NCBI GenBank assembly: GCA_001600455.1
Contig: BCKC01000014.1
Location: 124,001-188,000 of the forward strand
Origin: Endocalyx cinctus
Lineage: Eukaryota; Ascomycota; Sordariomycetes; Amphisphaeriales; Apiosporaceae
Direction: 5' to 3'
DNA: 64,000 bases
The position numbers and the translations under genes were made by a program. Positions 51,601 through 62,001 of the stretch are shown here, one piece after another. The first letter of the stretch is position 1, and every line of letters starts with the position of its first letter. Below the pieces are notes generated by a model. It was not told the DNA's origin. It did no database searches and saw only the letters and a program-made list of their open reading frames with translations.

Positions 51601-52694
51601 ACGTTCTCGTTACGCAGGCATACCTGGTATAAGGACGGATACATATAGACAAATACCGTCTAGTATGTCGTTCCTAGTAGTCGATTTCGATTAAAGTGTT
51701 CTACACTACGGTAAACCACTACAAAATATCTACTATGTAAGTCCGATATATATTTAGCATATCCCGTATATCTGTCACGCCTCCCACATCCCGAGATTGA
51801 ATGATGTAAACCACGCGCCTTGAAGTAGTAATGAACATGACATCCCAACTCCTTGGTACTAAGTAATTAATCTAGTATAACTACCTACGGACTTGGCAAT
51901 TAGCCTGATATATATGATAGTACTTGAGTATTCTCTTCGTTCAACTTATCCCTCATTCTTCACTCTTTGCACAAAGAAGAACTAAGTTACGAAATATTCC
52001 GTACTAAATATTACACGTACACTAAATAGACAAAAACTCACCAGCCACATTCCTTACGTTTCTACAATGTACACAATATCCCATACTCCGTAGAGAAAAT
52101 GATATATGATATGTGATACGGATGAATCCATCCAACTCAACTCAACTCATCCATCCACCTACTTTTGTGGCTCCATTTCTTTGGCATGTAATGTGGCTTA
52201 GCTATGCCGATATGCCGGGGTAGCGCTCTTTATCTCTTTAACCTTAGATAATCGATAATGCACCGCTAGGGGAAGATAGTAGCTGATAGAGGCAGTGAAC
52301 CCCATGTGGCATGTGTCCATGCTCAGCGCTCAGTCAATCAATCATCCAACGACGAACATCTAACTTTCGAAACAATAGAACATCAAGCCCCCCCATCTGA
52401 CACAACTTACAAAAAAATACATTAGAATAAAAACATCACACGATAACCTCAAAATCAGTGCATAAAAAAAACCCAATATTGATTTTCTTCATCAACCTTG
52501 TTGATATTATCCATCGTAAAAGAATCTTCGATATGAATTGAATCATCTCACGCTTATATGGGCTTTGAGCTTTGAGCTTCGACTCCTTTCAAGTTCAACT
52601 CTCTGTCATAGTCCTGATTATAGATCTAATCAGACCAGACCCAATTCCTAACCTGACCTGACCTCGGTCTCGGGTCTTAAAAACCTTCGACAAG
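48700..52694. other. Long divergent intergenic region with a hairpin cluster
   Basis: About 4 kb between divergent genes. No coding sequence is supported. It contains AATA/ATA runs near 48832-48855, an A homopolymer near 49321-49341, a TTTTA repeat near 49623-49650, an ATT microsatellite at 50220-50242, TACGGAGTA motifs (50320-50328 and 51089-51097) and CCTAGGTA motifs. The compact three-hairpin block at 51424-51525 is the one conspicuous structure. The right end (about 52300-52694) should hold the promoter and leader of the Rab GAP gene. Confidence 0.6.
51424..51525. repeat. Cluster of three consecutive hairpins
   Basis: Hairpin 1 has a perfect 12-base stem, GAAATAATTCTG at 51424-51435 with CAGAATTATTTC at 51441-51452, and loop CTAGT. 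Hairpin 2 has a perfect 8-base stem, GAGCTGGC at 51463-51470 with GCCAGCTC at 51477-51484, and a six-base loop. Hairpin 3 has a 15-pair stem with one bulged A, 51492-51507 with 51511-51525, and loop TGT. The 11-base direct repeat CGCACAGGCCA occurs at 51470-51480 and 51485-51495, overlapping hairpins 2 and 3. Hairpins 2 and 3 are GC-rich in AT-rich surroundings. It could be a structured RNA, a MITE relic or a recombination product; I recognise no family. Confidence 0.75.
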
Positions 52695-55600
52695 ATGTTT
52701 ACCCTCAGTAACTTCGTACAAAAGGCCCAGTCGGCTGCTCAGCAGTTGATTGACCCTATGGCCGGACTAAACTTGACAAATTCCGACAGAAATCCTTCCA
52801 AGGCTTCCCTGTTCCAGAACCAATTCCGACTACCCTCATCCCAGACTCCGTTATACGAGATACCTGCCGAACTCACCATCCCGCCCTCCAACATTACCCA
52901 AGGCGACAAGATTCGCGATAGAGGCTGGCATTATGCCGGCAAGCTTCACCTCTCCGAATCCTATATCTGCTTCTCGACTACTCCCTCTAGTTTTCTCCAG
53001 TCCGCTACCACATCTTCATCCGCCGCATTTACCGGCCAGACACACGGCGGTGGCCCTAGCGGAAATGGATTCACCTTTCCCCTTTCTGCCATCCGGCGAG
53101 TGGAGCGACTTAACAGCCAAAACTTCCAGGTAGGCATACATACAGCCTTACGCTTCGGCGCACTTTTCTCTACGCCATATCGCTAACGTTTTACTATTTT
53201 ATAACAGTTTTCCCTAGCTATAACAACCTGGAATGGTATTTCGCAAGAGCAGGCTAGAGATAAGGAGGCTCTGAAAGAAAGGAAGGATTTTAGAGAACAA
53301 AGGATTACGATACAGTTGGCCGGTAGTCGCCAGGCTTGCGAGAGGTTCTGCGATGGTCTCAAAAAAGGCCTCCGAGGTGCCGTCGGTCATGTCGGGAAGT
53401 TGAAGAAGGTGACGGGGGAATGCTACTCCGAATACCTCCTCCGACCCGAAGACAAGAAGGGCGCGAGCCCACCCGACGCCGGCCTAGGTATGATTTTTCG
53501 TTATCCCGGAGACCCGAAGAAGTTGAGAGATCGAGCGAAGATGAGGTTGTGGGCTGAATACCTTCGCGACAACGGTCGCAACGCCACCTTGATCCGCCAG
53601 CCGACTTTCCATAAACTTATTCGCGTCGGTCTGCCGAATCGGTTAAGAGGGGAGATGTGGGAGCTGACGTCTGGATCCATGTACCTCCGGCTAGAAAACC
53701 CTACCCTTTATGCCGACACGTTGGCTAAGTTTTCCGGTAAGGAATCGCTTGCTATTGACGAGATCGAGAAGGACCTGAACCGTAGTCTTCCGGAATACCC
53801 CGGCTTCCAGAGCGAAGATGGTATCAACCGGCTCCGAAGAGTTTTGACGGCGTATAGTTGGATAAATCCGGAAGTCGGCTATTGTCAAGCCATGAATATT
53901 GTCGTTGCCGCCCTACTCATATACATGTCCGAGGCCCAGGCTTTTTTCCTCCTCTCGGCCTTATGCGATAGGCTCGTTCCCGGTTACTACTCTTCTACTA
54001 TGTATGGCACCTTGTTAGATCAGAAAGTGTTCGAGTCCCTGGTCGAAAAGACGATGCCCATCTTGTGGGAGCATCTCGTTAAGAGCGATGTACAGCTTTC
54101 GGTAGTTTCTTTGCCGTGGTTTCTGTCACTATATATCAATTCGATGCCTTTGGTCTTTGCTTTCAGAGTTTTGGACGTTTTCTTTGTCGAGGGACCCAAA
54201 GTCCTCTTCCAGGTTGGGTTGGCCATTCTGCGGATCAACGGCGAGGAGTTGCTCGATGCGACGGATGACGGTGCCTTTATATCTGTCTTAAAATCATATT
54301 TTTCGCGGCTCGACGAATCTGCGCACCCGAAATCGGAAAATCCGAAACTGCGGGCGATCAACCGGTTTCAGGAATTGATGGTGGTTGCTTTCAAGGAATT
54401 TTCCGGTATTACCCACAGCACCATTCAGGATTCCCGGCTGAAGAACAAGGACGCTGTTCTCAATAACATCGAGAACTTCGCCAAGCGGACCGCCATACGA
54501 AATCTTGGCCCGGATAGCAAACTCCTGACGCCGGACGAACTCGGATCGCTATACGATCGGTTTTATACGGTGCTCTACGAGCGGCAACAGCGCGACAGTA
54601 TTTTGCAAGAGGAAAGGTTGCGACGAGCTAAAGCGAACAAGACCAAAGCTAACGAAGCATTTTCGGAACATCGCGACCACGGCGTCGAAAAGGGTCGGGT
54701 CGGCTTAGGACCTAGCACTAGTTTGATGGATTACGATGCTTTCAGGGAGTTTTTAGCTAATATTTCCAAGTGGGCCATCTCGGACACACCGCCGTCTCCT
54801 CGGCTGGGGCCGGATAAGGATCGTAGTCCTTACTTTGGTAGCTTCAGACGATCAGACCCGAATATATTGTCTCCGTGGGGGGCAGGCCCGGAGCCGGCGG
54901 ACCACGAGTTTATTAAACGACTCTTCCGAAGATGGGACGTTGATTCTAGTTCAACTCTGACGTTACAAAACGTGGTCACAGGTTTGGCGCATATAAAAGG
55001 CAAGCGAGATATAATGGGAACTATTACATATTTTTTCGAACTCTACGACGACGACGGCGACGGAAAAGTCGACCGCGAAGGAATTTTACGCATATCTGAA
55101 GCACTTTTGTTCCTTTCACGACGTGGCCTGGAAGGGTCATTAAGTCAATCTAACTCGACGGTCACCCTAAACGGTACCCCGGACTCCGAGGGTGCTTCGC
55201 TCGCCCTACCTGTTGGAGGTTCGGTAAACGAGCGCTTCCTCGGCAGCGTAAGCGCTTTCATCAGAAGGTGTTTCGAATATGCCGACCCGGATCATCCTAA
55301 CAACCAAGGTGCGGCGGCGCCAGCCAAGATCAATGACGCAGACCTTCTCGGATCACCAATAGAGCCGGAAACTGCAGATAACGATGCCTTTGCCATCGGT
55401 GATGACGAGGATGAAGAAGATGAAGATGACCTATTAGCTTTTGAAGATGCGCAAGCAGAAGTGAGCTCTCCTAAGAAGAAGGCAGATTTAGGGGAATCCG
55501 TACCTCCGGCCAAAGGTGGACCCGATACGGGGGGAGATGACCCCTCGAGGAGACGTGCAGTTTCCAAAGCTCAGTCCGAGAAAGCAAACGTCGCACTCGA

Positions 55601-56183
55601 TCCATCAAATCCCTTACATATGACGTTACCGACGTTCCGCATGGTCGTGCTGGCAGACGAGCTCCTAGAACAGTTTTTCGAATCCTCTTTCCCGACATCA
55701 CTCCACATCGTCGACGGGTTGTCCAACGCGCCGGCGCAGTCGACCTCGTCCCTGACGACGTTCTCTAACATGAGCTTCGGGCGCGCGACGGGGTCGACGA
55801 CGCTACCGACGGGGGTGCCGGTACCTTCGGGCGTACCGGCGGCGGGGCCCGGACGCAGCCTCCGGGGCGTGCTCGACAACATCGTCACGGACGCGTCGCG
55901 GGTAGCGGCCGAGGTCAGGCGCAGGATGGAGGACGCGCAGAAAGAGCTCGAGAAGAACGCGGTACCGGGGCAGAGGGAAGAGGACGAGGAGGATGACGAG
56001 GATCTAGGGAAGGACCGGGATCTGCTGGACGGGGCCGACGCGGATGCGGGGGCTTCCAAGGGGCACGCCCACGAGGGGTCGAGCGTCTCGTTGTTGGACG
56101 TGCAGCAGTCGATGCAGCAGGGAGAACAGGGCGCCGCTGCGAACGTTACGGAGGGGAAGAGGATCGTGGAGTTTGAGAGTTGA
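52695..56183 (+). CDS. gyp2: Rab GTPase-activating protein with GRAM, TBC and EF-hand domains (Gyp2/Mdr1 type)
   Basis: Exons 52695-53129 and 53208-56183 join across a 78-base intron (GTAGGC donor, CTAAC branch point, ACAG acceptor) to give 1136 residues. TBC proteins speed GTP hydrolysis by Rab GTPases and so switch off vesicle traffic steps. A GRAM-like domain lies at about residues 60-200. The TBC domain starts near GLPNRLRGEMWEL (286) and shows both catalytic fingers: Arg337 in IEKDLNR and Gln372 in YCQ. An EF-hand pair follows; the second loop (DDDGDGKVDREG, from about 759) keeps Asp at positions 1, 3 and 5, but has Glu at 11 and Gly at 12. The first loop (DVDSSSTLTLQN) is degenerate. 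The C-terminal third is acidic and disordered. This order matches yeast Mdr1/Gyp2 and animal TBC1D8/9. The leader and MFTLSNFVQKAQSAAQQLIDP start look typical. Confidence 0.93.
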
Positions 56184-58588
56184 GGTGTGTACCTGAGAGA
56201 GAGAAAGGGGAAAGAGAGAGAGAGAGAGAGAGAGAGTTATTTACGTAGTTGGCGTTGTTGTATTATGAGTTTATTAAAGAAGAACATAAACTAAACTACT
56301 GCTACTATTACTTTTCAAGTTATCCAACATACCTTTCCTAAGAGAGAGAGAGAGAGACGAGATGATATGAGCTTAGCTATAGATTCAACGTTAAAATAAA
56401 TAAATAAACAAACAATGATTGCGGTGCAAAATAACGGTAGCCTCTCGAATTTTCGTCCCGTCAACTCCTGGAATATGGATGTTCCTAATCCTGTACGAAT
56501 CAAGTATCACTCAACACCGAGTAGGCTCTTAAAGAAGAGATGAACATAAAAGAAAAAGGACGGATATGCGGTTACCCGTAGGGAGGGTAACAAAAAAAAA
56601 AAAAAAAAAACCATGGCTGGAGGATTTCCTACGATGACGTTTTGAATTCACGTGTTAAAAAAAAAGGACGGAACTAAGGTTGTTGGTGTAAGCGGCCTCG
56701 ACGTAGTAAACGCTCTGACATTATACCTAGGTATACACACGGGCAGAAGCGGTCATGATTACGGATGCCGAGTCCGGTCTACGCCATGATGGAATGGATC
56801 TTACTATATAACGCGGGGCGGCGAAACCGAATGTTAAAAAACTAATAATAGATATTCGTATACATCATATGTGTATGTATATAAAGTCTAATAATAATAA
56901 TAATAATAAAAAGAGAGATAGAGAGAGAGGTGGTTATAAGCCGTCACTCGCTAGATAGATAGATACCGTAGATATCGGAGATTTAGTTCTAGATAGTAGA
57001 AAATGTTTAAGCTAGAAAAAGAAGTATTTCCCATACTATGGACCAGACAGGCCAGAATAATACGGAGTGGAGTGGTACCTAGTACGGAGTCAGGGAGTCT
57101 GGGAGGATGGATTATCCCAAATTACCCAAATTTAGATAAGGTATGTTTAGGGCCTTGCATTAAACGTATGCAGGGGTTCCAAGTTCAGAGATGCGTCTAC
57201 GAGCGGTATCGAGCCTACGAGGTTTGGTTCTATTTCCCTTGGACCCTTGATTTTATAGTATACGATTTATACTACTGTATATTTACTACTCTGTTCTTGT
57301 CGTTGATTTAGGTAAGGTACGGTACAGTACATACCTAGACTCCGTGCCTAGGTAGGTACCTAGGTACCTATATATCGTGCATACTTAGCTGATTGTATGC
57401 CTGTATACCTGTCTGATGAATGTATCGTAGTGAATACTAAATACTAAATACTAAATAATAAGTAATAAGTAATAAGCAAAGACATTTCCGTTACTTTTCT
57501 TTGTAGTATAGTTTATACATCTCATATCAGCCAACCTATTCTTTTTTTATTTTATTTTAAGCTTTGAACTCTCTGACTTATCTTACCTACTTACTACCCG
57601 AGGAGCCGAGGACCTAAAGGTACTTTGATATAGTGATTTAATAGGTGGTTGAATACTCTGTATACGTATAGAACGCACCCATAAATTTAGGTACTTAAAG
57701 ACTTAAAAAAGGAGAAACGAACATGCCTTCAATTACTTGTACTTGTACAGGCTGACAGGCTGAACCACTTAAACTTTCAAAGTCATATCCACCTTATCTA
57801 TTACGGTACAGTAGTTCATTATAGTACTTCATTTACAAGCGGTAGTACGCTCCATATTTCCTTTTCTTCTCCCTCTCTTCCTTAACTTTTGATTTTATTT
57901 TTTTTATTTTATTTTTTTTCTTAATAAACTTGTTGACCTGACAATCCATTTTGATTTGTTCCATTTACCAACTTTAATCAGTTAATATATCACCCATTTT
58001 CTCATTCTCGCACGCTCTCTGTCTTGTCTTGTGTTTTTGTTGTTTCTTTTAATTCCTTCTTTTTATTTTATTTTTTAAATTCATTTTCTGCTTCTTCCCT
58101 TCTCTTAATTGAAAGCGACTTCGATCAAAAACTTCATTCATTTACGGTTCTCATTTCCGATCATTTGATTAACTCGACCACCCAAAAATCGTCATCATTT
58201 GCGACATTCCAATCGCACCCTACCCTTTTTCTTTTACCTAGGCACTTTCTAGATTTCTCTCCCTCCTACTCCCCTCCCACCCCCCCTTTAAAGCTCTCTC
58301 TTATAAAATTACATAACAACAAATCTTACCAACTTTCTTCACTTCGCCATATTCCCGAATTTGGTTGCCACGTCTACTTGAAAAAAAAAAAAAAAAAAAG
58401 GAAAGACTCCCTTTTTTTTCGCGAAACCGAGAAAAAATACGAAAAAGCGAAACGAACTGGAATATACACGACTGGAGATAAAACAAAATTATAGGAAATA
58501 AAGGAAGATAAAAACTCAAAAGGGGAATTGAAAAAAAAAAAAAAAAGGAAAAAAGGAAATATAAAAGAGAGAAAAAAAAAAAGAGAAA
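56184..58588. other. Intergenic region gyp2/rho3
   Basis: The first part is 3' untranslated sequence with GA microsatellites (56213-56236 and about 56341-56357), an A run near 56591-56610 and an AAT repeat at 56890-56908. The middle holds CCTAGGTA and TACGGAGT motifs (57058-57370) and a TACTAAA repeat near 57433-57456. The end (about 57850-58588) is a T/C-rich, then A-rich leader of rho3. The frames at 57003-57311 and 58024-58494 are not supported as genes. Confidence 0.55.
56213..56236. repeat. GA microsatellite just after gyp2
   Basis: About 12 GA units starting 30 bases after the gyp2 stop codon, so probably within the 3' untranslated region. Confidence 0.8.
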
Positions 58589-59653
58589 ATGCCGTCGCTC
58601 TGTGGTTTAGGAGGTTCAAAAACGGTACAGCGCAAGCTGGTGCTCCTGTTAGTATTTCCAAAAATTGATTACCCAACCCTTGAAGATGACCGATACGATA
58701 CATCTACGGTGGCAAAAATCACAACCAAGTTTGCGAGTTTGCGATTATAACCTAGAATCTAACTTGGTTTAAATAGCGGCGATGGTGCATGCGGAAAAAC
58801 TTCGTTATTGAACGTCTTCACGCGAGGATATTTCCCGACAGTTTATGAACCTACGGTCTTCGAAAACTACGTTCACGGTATAGATTCCTTTTTTTCTGTT
58901 CAATTTGCTTTTCTACTCTTGTTTTCTCTCCTTTCCGTATATCTACCTAGTATCCCCTTAACCAGGTCAAAATGACATTAAATCAAGAAGTGGATCGCGC
59001 CGCCACCCCACTACGGAAAGGGAAAGTCGGATAGAAATCAGGGGAAATAGGACACGGACGGGGAAACTAGAGTTTGGATTGTTTTACTACCGCTCGACTC
59101 TCTACTCTACTTTCCTACCTCTACCGTTGACTACGCACCGGGCTAACCATCCTTTCCGCCGCTAGATATCTTCGTCGATAACGTGCACATCGAATTATCG
59201 TTATGGGATACCGCCGGACAGGAAGAATTCGACCGGTTGCGCAGTCTGTCGTACGATAACACCGACGTCGTAGTCCTGTGCTTCAGCGTCGACAGCAAGG
59301 ATTCCCTAGAAAACGTCGAAAGTAAGTGGGTAGGCGAGATCCAGGAGAACTGCCCGGGCGTGAAGCTCGTCCTCGTCGCTCTCAAGTGCGATTTGCGCGA
59401 GAACTCGGAAGAGGAAGATGGCGAGGGCGCCGCCGGAAACGAGGCCGGCGCGGCCTCGGCCCAGAAGGAAAAGAAGCCCATGATCGACTACAACCAAGGT
59501 TTGGACGTCGCTCGCCGTATCAAGGCTATGCGATATCTCGAATGCTCCGCCATGAGAAATCGTGGCGTGAACGAGGCTTTCACCGAGGCCGCCAGAGTCG
59601 CCCTCAGCGTTAAGCCCAGCGGCGAAAAAGACTCAAAATGCGTTATGATGTAA
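58589..59653 (+). CDS. rho3: Rho-type small GTPase Rho3
   Basis: Exons 58589-58647, 58777-58877 and 59166-59653 (introns 129 and 288 bases) give 215 residues. Rho3 controls exocytosis, actin organisation and polarised tip growth at the plasma membrane. Visible motifs are the P-loop GDGACGKTS (21-29), the effector region [17 protein letters not shown] across the second splice junction, [15 protein letters not shown] in place of the common TKxD, and the prenylation box CVMM at the end. Cys5 near the N-terminus may be acylated, as in yeast Rho3. A Glu/Gly/Ala-rich segment after ALKCDL ([20 protein letters not shown]) extends the Rho insert region. The first exon was identified from [20 protein letters not shown], since no long frame begins there. 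It is downstream of gyp2 on the same strand, 2.4 kb apart. Confidence 0.96.
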
Positions 59654-61602
59654 AATACGTCCTCCAATTGAACAGCAAGGAAGCAAGCACACGAGAACAT
59701 GAGAAAGAAAAAAAAAAAAAAGTCGTTTTATTTCTTGCTTTTCTTTTTTTTTTTTTTTAACCTGAGCTATCATTGTTCTCCAGCGAAAGAGCGGGGCGTT
59801 CGGAAATCAAGCCAGAGTTTTGCGCATAAACCTCTCAACTGCTTTTTTGCGGTATCTCTCTTTCTCTCTCGGCCATGCACCCTTTTTGCCCCTTTGTTCG
59901 ATAACCAGAAAACAAAATACAAGAAAAAAAAAACAAAACGCATTTATCGGCTATTAGCGACCTGTTCTCCGAGCTACTACTTTTCTTTCACCACTCCACG
60001 ATATCCCTTTACTACCCTCTCCCATATACATACTCTAACCTGAGAGAATGACTTGTGTATGTGTTTTATGTGTGTACAATGCTCTTCTTCCTACATGTAC
60101 ATATTTTTTTGTGTTCACCGCTTCGTTTCTCCGATCCTGAGGGGTTTTTATCTTCTAATTCTCTATTACAACATATACCTGTTTTTTAAATTACCTACTT
60201 ATTTACCCTGCCATTCACACACCGACCTACACACCTCTTACGGATACACACACACACTCTCTCTCTCTCTCTCTCATATTTAGGGGCTCACACTATCTCT
60301 TTTTTAATGATTTTTTTTCTTCATTGTTTCGCTTCAACGTACAGACTAGGGCAGGAAGGGAGGATAACTCTCAACCAAGGGGTAGATTTTTGAGAGTGGA
60401 AATTCAGACATGACATGAGATGGAAACACACAGAAGAGAAAAAAAGTCTTTTTTTTCTATTTGTCCGAAACTAGTGATTTAGGAATAGGTGATAGATACA
60501 ATACAGATGAAAAAAATAAAAATGATATTTCAAGAAAACAAAAAAAGAAAGAAAGATGCGCGTCACTAGGTAATATTCATCTTGACTATATGTGACAGGA
60601 CTAGTTTGAAACTTTGTATAACGGGCGCCACGTATCTTGATAGGTGAGATGAAAGGAGATGTTGTTCGAAGTTGGATAGTCCGAGGATCGTCTAAAGGAT
60701 CAACATGCAGGAGATCACGACTAGGCAAGGAACTAGTAATTGTGTCATTTGACGAAGAACATGTCGAGGAGAAACGTGACTGGGCTTGATTCGACTTGAC
60801 TATTTTCATCTCATCCCGTTGTATGTATGTATGTATGAGCTATTAAGTTTCTTCTCCCTCCGCCTTCTTTCTATCTCATCTCCATTAAATAACGGCAAAG
60901 TGATGAGATGAAAAAAAAAAGTCTTTAATTATTTTTTTTTTCAATATCACGTTTAATTCTTTCTTTCCTTTTCTCTCGAAAGGCTGTAATAATAATAGAT
61001 CATCATTTATAACAAATTCCACATACACGCAAAAATATTACTTTACTACTATTATACTAACTAGTTGATAGATACTCAGTACTCAAAAAAAAGAAAGAGA
61101 GAGAGAGACACACACACAGAGAGAAAGATAGAGAGAGAGGTAGAAATAAGTAAGTGAAAAAAAAGAAATAATATGAATAGAAAAAAAATTTTAAATACAC
61201 AAGAAAAATAATAATAATAATAATAAAATAGGCAAGTTTGTAAAACCGATGCACCCACCGATACCTCAACGACGCCGCGAGAAACAAAAATAACGAAAAA
61301 AAAAAAAAAAAATTCTATAGTCTTGATCTTCTTGAAGTCTTTCTTTCTTTCTTTACTTCTTCACTCCCCCCTTATTCATCTCCTCTTTCACACACATACC
61401 CACATACACATGCATACACACCAGGAAAGAAAAACAGAAGAAAAATAATAACCAAAAAAGACATTACCACCAACCAACCCTTACCCCCTTTATTTCCACA
61501 CCATACCACACCACACACCCCCGGGGTTTTTCTCTCTCTTTGTTTTTTATTTCTGCTTCGTTTCTTCTTTAGACCTTTTTTTTTTTTTGGGGTGGAATAC
61601 CT

Positions 61603-61629
<27 letters not shown>
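61603..61629. repeat. 27-base poly-A run
   Basis: Uninterrupted A homopolymer, followed about 30 bases later by a G run of about 13. Both lengths may be imprecise in the assembly. Confidence 0.8.
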
Positions 61630-61633
<4 letters not shown>

Positions 61634-61790
61634 TAAAGAAAGGGATGAAAAAAAAAAAGGGGGGGGGGGGGGTATGTATGTATGTTATGTTTTATATATG
61701 TATAAAATGAATACAGTTAAAAAATAAAAAAATAAAAAACAGGTCTGTGTTGTTGTTATATGATTTGTTTTAAAAAAAAATGTATATGCC

Positions 61791-61814
61791 AGAAGAAGAA
61801 GAAGAAGAAGAAGA
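61791..61814. repeat. GAA microsatellite
   Basis: Eight AGA/GAA units about 190 bases downstream of the laccase stop codon (on the opposite strand), perhaps in its 3' flank. Confidence 0.8.
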
Positions 61815-62001
61815 AAAAAAAGAAGTCCTAGACAAGAATAAGAAAAAAGAAAAATTTAAAATGAAGAAGGGAGATATGTAAGGGGAAAAAGAAAAAGGAA
61901 AGAAAATTCATCATAGGAAAAAAAAAAAAAGAGAAGAAATTTTCTTTTTTTTAGCGTCTCCCCTTTTCTTTTCTTCTTTTCTTCTTTCTTTCTTTCTTTC
62001 T

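Larger units (their letters stand above)
59654..62001. other. Low-complexity convergent intergenic region rho3/laccase
   Basis: This stretch is dominated by simple sequence: A and T runs, a CT tract near 60255-60273, ATAATA repeats near 61207-61225, a 27-base A run at 61603-61629, a G run near 61660-61672 and GAA repeats at 61791-61814. The frame at 60471-60809 (minus, 112 codons) has mixed composition but no recognisable motif and is not called. Confidence 0.6.

Noticed and set aside
57003..57311. 102-codon frame
   Set aside because: It overlaps the dispersed TACGGAGT and CCTAGGTA motifs and has no motif or conserved pattern.
58024..58494. 156-codon frame upstream of rho3
   Set aside because: It is a translation of the T/C-rich and A-rich leader (Phe/Ser/Lys runs), without motifs, and directly precedes the rho3 start.
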